The notes: generated from the letters alone by a model not told the origin. Counted from the stretch's first letter, positions 43,457 through 53,061 are shown. The stretch is 64,000 bases of DNA from DASUPK01 sp963728875 (GCA_963728875.1 CAVSLJ010000002.1:372001-436000); one strand, 5' to 3'. Numbers and translations are program-made.

Positions 43457-44989
43457 ATGGAGCGGAAGTGGTGGAGCCTGCTCGCGGTCTGCCTGGCGAC
43501 TTTCATGTTGCTGCTCGACATCACGGTCGTCAACGTCGCGCTGCCCAAGATCCAGGAGGACCTACACACCGACCTCACGGGGCTGCAATGGGTGGTCGAC
43601 GCCTACACGCTGCTGCTTTCCGCGTTCACCCTGACCATGGGGACGCTCGCCGACCGCTATGGGCGGCGGCGGCTGTTCGTGATCGGCGTCGGGCTCTTCA
43701 CGCTCGCGTCGCTGCTCTGCGGGCTGGCGACGAGCGCCACCTTCCTCCATGTGGCGCGGGGCCTCCAGGGCATTGGTGGCGCGGCGATGTTCGCGACCTC
43801 GCTTGCACTGATCGCCCAGGAGTTCCAGGGTCCCGAGCGCGGCACGGCGATCGCCGCGTGGGGGGCCACGATCGGCGGTGCGGTCGCGGTCGGGCCGCTG
43901 GTCGGCGGGGCGCTCACCGATGGCTTCGGCTGGGAGTGGATCTTCTTCGTCAACGTCCCGATCGGAATCGGCACAGTGTTCCTCGCCCAGACCCAGGCCG
44001 GCGAGTCGCGCGACCCCGAGGCGAAGCGCCTCGACTGGGCGGGCCTGGCCACCTTCTCGCTCGGTCTCTTCGCATTGATCTTCGGCCTGCTGCGCGGCAA
44101 CGCCGAGGGCTGGGGCAGTGCGCTGATCGTCGGCGCGCTGGGCGCCGCGGTGATCCTGCTGGTCGCGTTCGTGCTCCTCGAGTGGCGCCAGGACCACGCG
44201 ATGTTCGATCTCAGCCTCTTTCGGAAGCCCGCATTCTCGGGCGTCTCCTACGGCACCTTCGCCATCGGCGCCGGAATGTTCGCGATGTTCCTCTACATCA
44301 CGATCTACATGCAGAGCGTGATCGGGATGACGCCGCTCCAGGCCGGCGTTCGCTTCCTACCGTTGACCCTGTTCGCGTTCATCGTGCCGCTCGTCACCCG
44401 CAATCTGGTCGCGAAGGTTCCGGCGCGCGTGCCGCTGACGATCGGGCTGACGCTGGTCGGGATCGGGTTGCTACTGATGCGCGGCGCCAAGCCGGACTCC
44501 GAGTGGACGACCCTGCTCGCCGGGTTCATCGTCAGCGGCTTCGGCATCGGGCTCTCCAACCCGTCGATCGCCTCGACCGCGCTCGGCGTCGTGCCGGCGG
44601 CGCGCTCCGGCATGGCCTCGGGGATCAACAACACCATGCGGATCGCCGGCGTCTCAACGGGGATCGCCGCCCTCGGCGCGATCTTCCAGAGCAGGATCAC
44701 CGACTCCCTCCACACGTTGCTGCCTGGGGCGCCGAGCGGGTTCGCCGACGGCGTCGCCGCGAGCGGGACCCGGGCGGCGAGCCAGGCCCCGCCCCAGCTC
44801 CATGACCAGGCGGCTCATGCGGCGGGAATCGCCTTCACCAACGCCTTCAACGACATCCTCCTGGTCGGGGCCCTGATCCTCTTCACCGGTGCGATCGCCG
44901 TCGTCGCCCTGGTGCGCCAGAGCGACTTCGTCCCGCACGGGCAACCGCAGCAGGCGCCAACGGAAGCGAAGGAACCGGCCGCCGCGTAA
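43457..44989 (+). CDS. MFS transporter, DHA2 (EmrB/QacA) family, second copy
   Basis: A 510-residue proton-driven exporter with about 14 helices. LLLDITVVNVALPKIQEDLHTDLTGLQWVVDAYTL is the classical DHA2 start, followed by GTLADRYGRRRLFVIG (motif A) and GPLVGGALTDGFGWEWIFFVNVPIG. AAGGAGG at 43447 provides a good ribosome site, unlike most backbone genes here, consistent with acquisition as a separate unit. Substrate unknown. It differs clearly from the copy at 36.6 kb. Confidence 0.92.
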   Translation: MERKWWSLLAVCLATFMLLLDITVVNVALPKIQEDLHTDLTGLQWVVDAYTLLLSAFTLTMGTLADRYGRRRLFVIGVGLFTLASLLCGLATSATFLHVARGLQGIGGAAMFATSLALIAQEFQGPERGTAIAAWGATIGGAVAVGPLVGGALTDGFGWEWIFFVNVPIGIGTVFLAQTQAGESRDPEAKRLDWAGLATFSLGLFALIFGLLRGNAEGWGSALIVGALGAAVILLVAFVLLEWRQDHAMFDLSLFRKPAFSGVSYGTFAIGAGMFAMFLYITIYMQSVIGMTPLQAGVRFLPLTLFAFIVPLVTRNLVAKVPARVPLTIGLTLVGIGLLLMRGAKPDSEWTTLLAGFIVSGFGIGLSNPSIASTALGVVPAARSGMASGINNTMRIAGVSTGIAALGAIFQSRITDSLHTLLPGAPSGFADGVAASGTRAASQAPPQLHDQAAHAAGIAFTNAFNDILLVGALILFTGAIAVVALVRQSDFVPHGQPQQAPTEAKEPAAA

Positions 44990-45022
44990 TCCGTCGGGCT
45001 CCCTCGTTAGAACGAGGGTCCC

Positions 45023-46699
45023 ATGCTCCTCGAGCTTCGAATCGAGAATCTGCTCCTGATCGAGCGAGCCGAGCTGCGGCTCGGTCCGGGCCTGAACGCG
45101 ATCACCGGCGAGACCGGCGCGGGCAAGACGATCCTCGCACACTCCTTCGACCTGCTGATGGGCGGGAAGGCTCGGAGCCACATCGTCCGCCCCGGCGCGA
45201 GCGAGGCCTACGTCGAGGGGGTCTTCGAGCTACCCAAGGGACTGCTCGACGACCCGGAGCTGGCCGAGATCGCCGAGCGGCTGCCGGAGAACGCCACCGA
45301 GCTGGCGATCGGCCGGCGCGTTTCCGCCGGTGGACGCACGAGCGCCTTCCTCGCCGGACGCTCCGCGTCGGCGCCTGAGCTGCAGGCGCTGGGTTCTCGC
45401 CTGCTCGCCTTCTACGGGCAGCACGAGCATCGCAAGCTGACCCTGTCCGGAGCCCAGCTCGAGACGCTCGACGGCTTCGCCGGCGAGGAGCACCTCGAGC
45501 GGCGGCGCGCGTATCGCGAGGCGCACGCCGAGGTCGTCCGGATCGAGCGCGAGCTCGAGCGGATCCGTGAGCGCGAGGGCGCCAGGGAGCGGGATCTGGA
45601 CATCCTGCGCTACGAGCTCGAGGAGATCGAGGCGGCCAAGCCGGATGCCGCGGAGGAGGCCGAGCTCGCTCCCGAGCGGGAGCGGCTGCGCCACGCCGAG
45701 TCGCTGCGGAGGGCGGCCTCGGAGGCGCTCGCCGCCGTCAGCGGCGATGGCGACGGGGGTGCGTCGGAGGCGATGGGCTCCGCCGAATCCGCCCTGGCGG
45801 CCCAGGAGGGCGTCGATGCCGAGCTCGACGGGCTGGCCGAGATGGCCCGCGGACTGCGAGTCGAGCTCCAGGAGCTGGCGGGAGACCTGCGCGGCTACGC
45901 CGAGGGGATCGAGGCCGAGCCGGGCAGGCTCGAGCAGGTCGAGGAGCGCCTGGACGTTCTCGACCGGCTGAAGCGCAAGCACGGCGGCGCGATCGAGTCG
46001 GTGCTGGCGCATGCCGAGCACTGCCGGACCGAGATCGAGACGATCGAGGGGGGCGAGGAGGCGACCGGCCGGCTGGAGGCCGAGCTGGCGAAGGCGCAGC
46101 GGAGGCGAACCGATCTCGCCGGGCAGCTCAGCGAGGTCCGGGCCAAGTCCGCGAGCCGCTTGCAGAAGAGCGTTGCCGCCGAGCTCGACCAGCTCGCGAT
46201 GAGCGGTGCGAAGCTCGAGGTGATGCTCGAGCCGCACCCGGAGGGCTTCGGCGCCCTGGGCCAGGAGCGGGTCGCCTTCCAGGTCGCCACGAACCCGGGC
46301 ATGCCGGTGTCCCCCCTGCGGGACGCGGCCTCGGGCGGGGAGCTCTCCAGGGTCATGCTGGCGCTGGCCGGACAGGGCGCTCGCGGCGGCGCCGCGACCT
46401 ATGTCTTCGACGAGATCGACGCCGGGATCGGCGGCAACACCGCCAAGGCGGTCGGAGAACGGCTGCGCGCCCTCGGCGAGGAGCGCCAGGTGCTCTGCAT
46501 CACCCACCTTCCGCAGGTCGCCTCGATGGCCGAGACCCACTTCAGGATCGAGAAGAGCGTCGATCGCGGCCAGTCGACCGCGCGGGTCGAGCAGGTCGAC
46601 GGGGAGGGGCTCGTCGCGGAGATCGTCCGGATGCTGGGCGGCAATGACGGCGACGAGGCCGCCGACCGTCACGCGCGCGAGCTGCTCCGCGCCGCCTGA
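45023..46699 (+). CDS. recN: DNA repair protein RecN
   Basis: A 558-residue SMC-like ATPase acting in double-strand break repair. Walker A GETGAGKT lies near residue 30; the long middle (about 150-370) is helical coiled coil rich in Glu/Arg/Leu; the signature SGGELSRVMLALAG and Walker B TYVFDEIDAGIGG lie near the C-terminus, followed by the LCITHLPQVASMA switch. It is 33 bases after the DHA2 gene and 24 bases before steA. Confidence 0.95.
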   Translation: MLLELRIENLLLIERAELRLGPGLNAITGETGAGKTILAHSFDLLMGGKARSHIVRPGASEAYVEGVFELPKGLLDDPELAEIAERLPENATELAIGRRVSAGGRTSAFLAGRSASAPELQALGSRLLAFYGQHEHRKLTLSGAQLETLDGFAGEEHLERRRAYREAHAEVVRIERELERIREREGARERDLDILRYELEEIEAAKPDAAEEAELAPERERLRHAESLRRAASEALAAVSGDGDGGASEAMGSAESALAAQEGVDAELDGLAEMARGLRVELQELAGDLRGYAEGIEAEPGRLEQVEERLDVLDRLKRKHGGAIESVLAHAEHCRTEIETIEGGEEATGRLEAELAKAQRRRTDLAGQLSEVRAKSASRLQKSVAAELDQLAMSGAKLEVMLEPHPEGFGALGQERVAFQVATNPGMPVSPLRDAASGGELSRVMLALAGQGARGGAATYVFDEIDAGIGGNTAKAVGERLRALGEERQVLCITHLPQVASMAETHFRIEKSVDRGQSTARVEQVDGEGLVAEIVRMLGGNDGDEAADRHARELLRAA

Positions 46700-46711
46700 G
46701 CGCTCCTTACA

Positions 46712-46717
46712 TAGGCT
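46712..46717 (+). promoter_or_regulatory. -10 box, probable leaderless start of steA
   Basis: TAGGCT is followed by six bases and ATG 46724; the 24-base gap after recN has no Shine-Dalgarno. Confidence 0.45.
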
Positions 46718-46723
46718 CTGCGG

Positions 46724-47719
46724 ATGGCAGTCGCCGTCCCCAGCGTCATCACCGGGATCGCCCGGGTGGGCCTCCGGACGAAGGAGCTCGTCCGCCGTCT
46801 CGGGCCGGGTGAGATCGCCGTGATCGACCACCTCAACCTGGACCGGGTCGCCGCTCAGGAGCTGGTCGCGGCGAGCCCCGCGGCGGTCGTCAACGCCTCG
46901 CCGTCAGCGGACGGCACCTTTCCGAACCTCGGGCCGCTCACCCTGCTCAGAGCCGGGATCCCGCTGATCGATGCCGATGCGGGCCTGCTCGACCGCGTCG
47001 CCGACGGCGATCCCCTCGAGATCGATGCCGGCGAGATCCGGGTCGTCGGGGCGGCGGTCGCCGAGGGAGTGACGCTCGACGCCGAGGAGCTCATGGCGCG
47101 GCTCGACGAGGGGCGCGAGCGAGCGGGGCGCGCTCTGCGGGAGTTCGCCGAGAACACGCTCGATCACGTCCGCGAGGAGGCCGAGGAGTTCCTCTCGCTC
47201 GGCGAGCTGCCCGAGCCGCGGACGAGCTTCCGGGGGCGCGACGCGCTGATCGTCGCCCGGGGTGGCGATCACGTTCGCGATCTCGACGCGCTCGCCGGCT
47301 ACCTGAAGAGACGAGATCCGATCCTCGTCGGGGTGGATGGCGGCGCCGACGCGCTGATCGACCGCGGCCTGGTGCCGGACCTGATCGTGGGAGACATGGA
47401 CTCGGCCAGCGATGCCGCTCTCCGCGGCGGGGCCGAGTTGATCGTCCAGGGGTATCCCGGCGGAGGCGCACCGGGCGCGGCGCGACTCGCGGCGCTCGGG
47501 CTCCGCCACTCCGTCGTCGCAGCGCCCGGCACCAGCCAGGACCTCGCGCTGCTGATCGCCTACGAGCACGGGGCGGAGCTTCTGGTCAGCGTCGGCACTC
47601 CCCAGTCGCTGGTCGAGTTCCTGGGCAAGGGCAGGGCCGGCATGTCCTCGACCTTTCTGGCCCGCCTGCTCGTCGGCGACGCGCTCGTCGATGCGAGCGG
47701 GATCGACCGGCTGACTTGA
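46724..47719 (+). CDS. steA: SteA-like putative cytokinetic ring protein
   Basis: A 331-residue protein matching the actinobacterial SteA group (recN-adjacent, Rv1697-like), which with SteB influences cell separation. It contains a thiamine-pyrophosphokinase-like Rossmann domain: LIVARGGDHVRDLDALAGYLKRRDPILVGVDGGADALIDRGLVPDLIVGDMDS. The N-terminal third (VIDHLNLDRVAAQELVAASPAAVVNASPS) is characteristic of the group. SteB normally follows; here a different membrane protein does, overlapping by four bases. Confidence 0.88.
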   Translation: MAVAVPSVITGIARVGLRTKELVRRLGPGEIAVIDHLNLDRVAAQELVAASPAAVVNASPSADGTFPNLGPLTLLRAGIPLIDADAGLLDRVADGDPLEIDAGEIRVVGAAVAEGVTLDAEELMARLDEGRERAGRALREFAENTLDHVREEAEEFLSLGELPEPRTSFRGRDALIVARGGDHVRDLDALAGYLKRRDPILVGVDGGADALIDRGLVPDLIVGDMDSASDAALRGGAELIVQGYPGGGAPGAARLAALGLRHSVVAAPGTSQDLALLIAYEHGAELLVSVGTPQSLVEFLGKGRAGMSSTFLARLLVGDALVDASGIDRLT

Positions 47720-48414
47720 CTCGCCGCTCGAACTATCGCGGCAGGCCGGTTCTCTTCCCGCTGGGGGCTCTGTTGCTCGTCGCCGTTGGTGCCGCGCTCG
47801 TTGCGGGTCCCAGCCGGTGGCTCGTCTTCCTCGCGGGGGTTGGCGCGCTCGGGCTGCTGGACGACGTGGCGGCCGGCTCGCCGCGTGGCCTGCGCGGACA
47901 CGCTCGCGCCCTCGGCCGAGGCGGGTTCTCGACGGGCGCGATCAAGGCGGTCGGCACCGTCGCGCTGGCGGGATACGCGTTGACGGGACGGGAGGTGAGC
48001 GCCGCCGAGTTCGTCCTCTCCGTCGGGGTGCTCACGCTGGCGGCGCACCTCGGCAACCTGCTCGACACCCGCCCGGGCCGCTCGGAGAAGGGACTGGCGG
48101 TGACCGCGGCCGGTGTCTGCCTAGCCTCCTGGAGCCTGGCGACGCTCGAGCCGGTCGCGGCGCTGATCGGACCGGTCGCCATCGGCGCCTGGTTCACCCT
48201 CCGCGAGCGGGCGATGCTGGGCGACTCCGGAGCGAGCCTGATCGGCGCCATGGCCGGGGTGCTGCTCGTCACGACGCTCTCGGTTCCCGCGATGTGGTGC
48301 GCGCTCGTGCTCCTGACGGCGATCTCGCTCTATGGGGAGTTTCGTTCGATCTCCTCTGCCATCGAGCGAGTTCCGCTTCTCGCTCGACTAGACTCGGTCG
48401 GCAGAGGCAATTGA
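47716..48414 (+). CDS. MraY/WecA-like (glycosyltransferase family 4) membrane protein, reduced
   Basis: A 232-residue polytopic protein with about seven hydrophobic segments. Motifs recall polyprenyl-phosphate sugar-1-P transferases: LGLLDDVAAG (the DD pair), the cytosolic loop GLRGHARALGRGGFSTGAIKAVG, HLGNLLDTRPGRSEK in place of NLIDGLDG, and LGDSGASLIGAM (GDxGS-like). It is shorter than MraY (about 320-360), so the activity is uncertain. It occupies the SteB/MctB position between steA and pyrG and overlaps both (GTGA-like and TTGA). Confidence 0.75.
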   Translation: MTRRSNYRGRPVLFPLGALLLVAVGAALVAGPSRWLVFLAGVGALGLLDDVAAGSPRGLRGHARALGRGGFSTGAIKAVGTVALAGYALTGREVSAAEFVLSVGVLTLAAHLGNLLDTRPGRSEKGLAVTAAGVCLASWSLATLEPVAALIGPVAIGAWFTLRERAMLGDSGASLIGAMAGVLLVTTLSVPAMWCALVLLTAISLYGEFRSISSAIERVPLLARLDSVGRGN

Positions 48415-50105
48415 GCCAACCGAAGCCAGGGGACACCAGATTTCTGTTCGTTACCGGCGGCGTCGTCTCGTCCCTCGGTAAGGGCATCGCCTCCGCCTCA
48501 CTCGGCCGGCTTCTCGTCTCACGCGGCTTCCGGGTCCAGCTGCAGAAGCTCGATCCCTACATCAACGTCGACCCCGGGACGATGAGCCCCTTCCAGCACG
48601 GCGAGGTCTTCGTCACCGAGGACGGAGCGGAGACCGACCTCGACCTCGGCCACTACGAGCGCTTCACTGACGAGAACACGTCTCGCGCTTCGAACTTCAC
48701 GGCCGGCGGCGTCTACAACAGCGTGATCCGGCGCGAGCGGCGGGGCGACTACCTCGGCGCGACGGTCCAGGTGATCCCGCACATCACCGATGAGATCAAG
48801 AACCGAATCCTGATCGTCGCCGAGTCGCAGGCCGTGGACTTCGTGATCACCGAGATCGGCGGCACCGTCGGCGACATCGAGTCGCTGCCGTTCCTCGAGG
48901 CGATCCGCCAGCTCTACACCGACATGGGCCCGAAGCGCTGCATGTTCATCCACCTGACGCTGGTGCCCTACGTCGGGCACGCCGGGGAGATGAAGACGAA
49001 GCCGACCCAGCACTCCGTCAACGAGCTGCGCCGCATCGGGGTTCAGCCCCACGCGCTGCTCTGCCGCTCCGAGCAGGGGCTGGATCGCGACATCCGCAAG
49101 AAGATCGCCCTCTTCGCCAGCCTGCCCGAGGACGCCGTGATCTCGGCCCGCGACGTCGACAACGTCTACAAGGTGCCGCTCGTCCTCCGGGCCGAGGGCG
49201 CCGATGACCTGATCCTCGATCACTTCGGGATGGAGTCCGAGGCTCCGGACCTGACCGAGTGGGAGGAGCTGATCAAGCGAGCCGACGCCTCCCGCGAGCG
49301 CAAGGTGAAGATCGCGCTGGTCGGCAAGTACGTGCAGCTCGAGGACGCCTACAAGTCCGTGATCGAGGCGCTCACCCACGGGGGCTGGCAGCACGGGGTG
49401 GAGGTGGAGACCGAGCTGGTCTCCGCCGAGGACATCGACGAGTCTCATCTCGAGGGGGTCGACGGGATCCTGATCCCCGGCGGCTTCGGCGAGCGGGGGA
49501 TCGAAGGGAAGGTGGAAGCGGCCCGCATCGCCCGCGAGAAGGGGATTCCCTACCTGGGGATCTGTCTCGGGATGCAGATCGCGGTCGTCGAGTTCGCGAG
49601 AAACGTCTGCGGGATGCACGGCGCCAACTCGGCCGAGTTCGATCCCGAGACTCCCTATCCGGTGGTCGACCTGCTGCCCGAGCAGAAGGAGGTCTCGGAC
49701 CTCGGCGGGACGATGCGGCTCGGCGCCGACCCGGTGAAGCTCCACGAGGACACGCAGGCGCGGGAGATCTTCGGGGAGCCCGTCATCTACAAGCGTCACC
49801 GACACCGCTATGAGGTCAACAACATGCTTCGCAAGCGGCTGGAGGAGGAGGGCCTGGTGGCGAGCGGGACGTCGCCGGACGACCGCCTCGTCGAGGTGAT
49901 CGAGCTTCCGGACCACCCGTTCTTCGTCGCCTCCCAGTTCCACCCGGAGTTCAACTCCCGGCCGACCCGGCCGGAGCCTCTCTTCCGCGACTTCGTCGGC
50001 GCCGCTGCGAAGCGGGCGGCCGAGCGCCCGGAGACCGCCGAGCCGGCCGCCGAGGCCGAGGCGACGGCGGAGGACTCCGAGGACATCAGCGTCCGCCGCT
50101 CCTAA
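48411..50105 (+). CDS. pyrG: CTP synthase
   Basis: A 564-residue glutamine amidotransferase making CTP from UTP. The synthetase domain starts TRFLFVTGGVVSSLGKGIASASLG, with KLDPYINVDPGTMSPFQHGEVFV and the ITEIGGTVGDIES block; the glutaminase domain has the nucleophile Cys in YLGICLGMQ and the His/Glu pair in SQFHPEF. The TTG start at 48411 overlaps the preceding stop by four bases. A 30-residue Glu/Ala-rich tail follows the catalytic part. Confidence 0.96.
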   Translation: MSQPKPGDTRFLFVTGGVVSSLGKGIASASLGRLLVSRGFRVQLQKLDPYINVDPGTMSPFQHGEVFVTEDGAETDLDLGHYERFTDENTSRASNFTAGGVYNSVIRRERRGDYLGATVQVIPHITDEIKNRILIVAESQAVDFVITEIGGTVGDIESLPFLEAIRQLYTDMGPKRCMFIHLTLVPYVGHAGEMKTKPTQHSVNELRRIGVQPHALLCRSEQGLDRDIRKKIALFASLPEDAVISARDVDNVYKVPLVLRAEGADDLILDHFGMESEAPDLTEWEELIKRADASRERKVKIALVGKYVQLEDAYKSVIEALTHGGWQHGVEVETELVSAEDIDESHLEGVDGILIPGGFGERGIEGKVEAARIAREKGIPYLGICLGMQIAVVEFARNVCGMHGANSAEFDPETPYPVVDLLPEQKEVSDLGGTMRLGADPVKLHEDTQAREIFGEPVIYKRHRHRYEVNNMLRKRLEEEGLVASGTSPDDRLVEVIELPDHPFFVASQFHPEFNSRPTRPEPLFRDFVGAAAKRAAERPETAEPAAEAEATAEDSEDISVRRS

Positions 50106-50113
50106 AGACGAAG

Positions 50114-50136
50114 GCCGGGCGCTCGGCGCCCGGCCC
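50114..50136. terminator. Bidirectional hairpin between pyrG and the convergent gene
   Basis: GGCCGGGCGC - TCG - GCGCCCGGCC is a perfect 10-bp stem, and GACGA/TCGTC extend it after a mismatch. It lies midway between the pyrG stop and the convergent choice-of-anchor-L stop and lacks a U run. Confidence 0.6.
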
Positions 50137-50161
50137 TCGTCCACGGATCTGGCTCTCGGGC

Positions 50162-51283
50162 CTAGAGCTTGCCCTTGTACGCCTGGCTGACGTTGTTGAC
50201 CGTGTTCGTGATCACGATCTGGACCTTGGTCTTGCCCTTGCGCTTGATGGTCTTCTTCCCGCGCTTGGTCAGCTTCGCCGTGGCGGTGCCGGTCTGCCCG
50301 GGCGGGACCGAATAGGACCCGCTCGCGAAGTTGATCTTCTTCGCGGCGGAGGCTCCAGCGGCCTGTCCGGTCACGTTCACGTTCCCGACGCACGGGTCGG
50401 TGGCTCCGGCGGGCAGCAGACATTGGATCGGGATGAACACGTTCTTGCCCTTCGCCTTGGCCTTGCCCAGCAGCTGGGCGCCGACCTTGCCCTCGAAGAT
50501 GTCCGCGGGCCTGCACGTCGAAGGCGGCTCGGCGTTGAACCTGAGGTTGTCCACGAACGCCGCCGAGTCAAAGATGTAGTCACCGGCGTCGAAGATCGAC
50601 AGGTAGAGCGTATGGGCGCCCGGCGAGACGGGCGTCTTGGTGGTGATCAGCTTGGTCGCCGCGTCGTAGGTCGTGTCGGACGAGTTCGCCGGGTCGACGA
50701 CCGTCGGACCGACCGTGTCCACGGACACCTGGTCGCCGTAGCCCGCCGCGAAGTCGAGCGGCGCGTTGATCTTCTGGCCCGAGACCGACCAGTTGGTCGA
50801 ATCGAGCTCGGCGATGAATCCGTCGTTGAATCCCGCGTTCACGTACTCCGGGAACTCCTCCGAGAGGAACTTGAAGTCGACCAGCGCACAGGTGTTGCCA
50901 CCCGGGACGTTGAAGTTGATCGCCAGGGTCTGCGAGTCGTTGGCGTCACCGCGGGCCGGGTCGTTGATGAGCAGGGACGCACCATCACCGTTGCCCGTGT
51001 TCGGGTCATCCGCGATGTTGGCGTTCCCCGAGGTGAGAATCCCGTAGGTCCCGCCGGAGGTCGGGAAGCCGGAGAGTGCTGTGTTCCCGGTCCCAGCCTG
51101 GGTCGCGCCGACGGTGAAGGTGAAGGCGCCGGTGCTGCTCGGGTCGATGGCCGTCGCGACCGTGTTGGCATTGTTCGTGCCGGTCACCGCGCCCACGGCC
51201 GATTGCACGGGCACCGCCAGGATCACGGCGCCGAGGGCGATGACGAGTCCGGCTCGGGCTCGCACAGAGCTGATTGCGTTCAT
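50162..51283 (-). CDS. Secreted choice-of-anchor-L domain protein (copy 2)
   Basis: A 373-residue exported protein. Signal peptide (RAGLVIALGAVILAVPVQSAVG), then the anchor-L type domain with TYGILTSGNANIADDPNTG, NVPGGNTCALVDFKFLSEEFPEYVNAGFNDGFIAEL and LYLSIFDAGDYIFDSAAFVDNLRF, aligning throughout with the protein at 28.2 kb. The C-terminal part (SVPPGQTGTATAKLTKRGKKTIKRKGKTKVQIVI) is the same type of basic beta module but without a long Lys run. GGGGAGAAGAG precedes the ATG on the minus strand. Confidence 0.85.
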   Translation of the reverse strand: MNAISSVRARAGLVIALGAVILAVPVQSAVGAVTGTNNANTVATAIDPSSTGAFTFTVGATQAGTGNTALSGFPTSGGTYGILTSGNANIADDPNTGNGDGASLLINDPARGDANDSQTLAINFNVPGGNTCALVDFKFLSEEFPEYVNAGFNDGFIAELDSTNWSVSGQKINAPLDFAAGYGDQVSVDTVGPTVVDPANSSDTTYDAATKLITTKTPVSPGAHTLYLSIFDAGDYIFDSAAFVDNLRFNAEPPSTCRPADIFEGKVGAQLLGKAKAKGKNVFIPIQCLLPAGATDPCVGNVNVTGQAAGASAAKKINFASGSYSVPPGQTGTATAKLTKRGKKTIKRKGKTKVQIVITNTVNNVSQAYKGKL

Positions 51284-51401
51284 TTCTCTTCTCCCCAGAA
51301 GATCGTTTACGGGGCCCCACGCGAACCGCCCCTTGGTCCGGTTCAGTCTATGCGCCTATCGGGGTGCGATGTGGCCGGATTTGCCGGCGTCCACCGCTCG
51401 G

Positions 51402-51860
51402 CTAGACGGTCGCCAATACCACCACCGCGACCAGGAACACCCCGGTCGCGGTGGCGAGGGCGCCGATCTTGATCCGCCAGCGCGAGCTGATGCCGGCGAC
51501 GCCGAATAGGAAGAGCGAGGTGGCGAGGATCACCTCCGCGAGGGTGTAGCTGGCCGCCTTGTCCTGATGGTCCTCGGCCTGCTCGACCTCGTGCAGTGAG
51601 CTCGCCTCGAGCGCACGCCCGGCGGGGGTCCGGATGCCGACGACCGTCGCTTCGATCAGGCGATGCGTCGCCTGGTGGAAGTCGACGTTCGCCCTGTGCT
51701 CCTGATGCTCGTTGAGGTAGACGGCGCCCGCGGTGACCACGGCGGCGAGTCCGAGGGCGACCGCGATGATGATCTCGAGGCGGCCCTCCCACCTGGTGGA
51801 GGGAGCGCCGCTGCGCAGAGCCGGGTGCGGCTGTTCGGTCTGGATCGGTCGGCGAGCCAC
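51402..51860 (-). CDS. Membrane protein of unknown function (DUF4337-like)
   Basis: A 152-residue protein with one membrane helix after a short cytoplasmic N-terminus (LEIIIAVALGLAAVVTAGAVYL), a central hydrophilic helical stretch rich in His/Glu/Gln (NEHQEHRANVDFHQATHRLIEA), and two C-terminal helices (LAEVILATSLFLFGVAGI and IGALATATGVFLVAVVVLATV). This 1+2 helix plan resembles DUF4337 proteins; the match is by layout only. It ends near the divergent M20 peptidase region and has no obvious partner. Confidence 0.7.
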   Translation of the reverse strand: MARRPIQTEQPHPALRSGAPSTRWEGRLEIIIAVALGLAAVVTAGAVYLNEHQEHRANVDFHQATHRLIEATVVGIRTPAGRALEASSLHEVEQAEDHQDKAASYTLAEVILATSLFLFGVAGISSRWRIKIGALATATGVFLVAVVVLATV

Positions 51861-51942
51861 GCCGGTCTTGTATCAGCGGCGGGTGACGCCGCATGGCTCC
51901 GCGTCATAGCCTGTCCCGATCTCCAGTCAGGACGACCAGCGC

Positions 51943-53058
51943 ATGCTTGACCGCTTCGAGCGGCTCTGCGAGATCGCGAGCCCCACGGGGCAGGAGCGCG
52001 AGGTGGCCAACGCGGTCATGGACGAGCTGCGCGAGCATCACGTCGACGTCACCGAGGATGGATCCGCCGTGGCGGCCGAGGCCGCCGCGGGCAACCTGAT
52101 CGCCCGCGTTCCCGGGTCGAGCGGCGGCTGGGTCTCCTTCTTCGCGCACCTCGACACGGTTCCGCACGACGGGCCGATCGACGTCGTGCGCGATGGCGGC
52201 CGCTTCGTGACGCGCGGCGACACGATCCTGGGCGCCGACAACAAGGCCGCGGTGACGGTCCTGATGGAGCTCGCCGCCCGGCGTGCGGCCGATCCGGCGC
52301 CCATCGGGCTCGAGCTGGTCTTCACCGTGGCGGAGGAGGACGGTCTGCGTGGCGCCAGGGAGCTTGACATCTCGGCGCTGCACGCTCCCTTCGGCTACGT
52401 GCTCGACCACGCCACGCCGATCGGCGAGGTGATCGTCGCCGCCCCTACATATAAGAGGCTGATCGCGGAGTTCACCGGGCAAGAGGCGCACGCCGGGATC
52501 AATCCCGAGGACGGGCACAGCGCGATCGCGGCGGCGGCAGCGGCGGTCGCCGGGATGAAGCTCGGCCGCCTCGACGAGGAGACAACGGCGAACGTCGGGA
52601 TCATCGAGGGCGGGACGGCGTCCAACGTCGTCGCCGGGCACTGCCGGATCCTCGGCGAGGCTCGCAGCGTCGATGGGGAGAAGGCGGCTTCGACCATCGG
52701 CGAGATGGTCGACGCCTGCACCTGGGCGGCGGGGGAGCAGGGCTGCGACGTCGATGCGCAGGTGATCGAGATGTTCCGCGGCTACCGGCTCGACCCGAAG
52801 TCGGAGGCGGTGCGGATCGCGTCCGAGGCGCTGAGCCGGTCGGGGCATGAGCCGAGGCTGGTCGCGACGGGCGGCGGGAGCGATGCGAACGCCCTGGTGG
52901 CGTCCGGCTACGAGGCCGTGCTGCTCGCCAACGGGACCGAGGCGAACCACACGCCGGAGGAGTCGGTTACGGAGGGCGCGATCGTGGAGATGCTCGAAGT
53001 GTGCGAGGCGGCGATCGACGAGGCCGCGAAGGTGGCAGTGACGACGAACGGGGGATAG
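51943..53058 (+). CDS. M20 family peptidase, PepT-like
   Basis: A 371-residue zinc aminopeptidase of the M20/tripeptidase-T-like group. Metal ligands are visible: His and Asp in FFAHLDTVP, Asp in GADNKAAV, Glu pair in FTVAEEDG, Asp in YVLDHA and His in NGTEANHTPEE; the lid domain begins near KRLIAEFTGQEAHAGINPEDGHSA. It hydrolyses small peptides in the cytoplasm. TAGCCT at 51906 may be its -10 with a short leader. It is followed after three bases by the DUF3866-like gene. Confidence 0.92.
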   Translation: MLDRFERLCEIASPTGQEREVANAVMDELREHHVDVTEDGSAVAAEAAAGNLIARVPGSSGGWVSFFAHLDTVPHDGPIDVVRDGGRFVTRGDTILGADNKAAVTVLMELAARRAADPAPIGLELVFTVAEEDGLRGARELDISALHAPFGYVLDHATPIGEVIVAAPTYKRLIAEFTGQEAHAGINPEDGHSAIAAAAAAVAGMKLGRLDEETTANVGIIEGGTASNVVAGHCRILGEARSVDGEKAASTIGEMVDACTWAAGEQGCDVDAQVIEMFRGYRLDPKSEAVRIASEALSRSGHEPRLVATGGGSDANALVASGYEAVLLANGTEANHTPEESVTEGAIVEMLEVCEAAIDEAAKVAVTTNGG

Positions 53059-53061
53059 ACG

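Noticed and set aside
48519..50516. Very long minus-strand open frame opposite pyrG
   Set aside because: The composition is an antisense shadow of a high-GC gene: Arg/Asp/Leu/Val-rich without domains, while pyrG on the + strand is complete.
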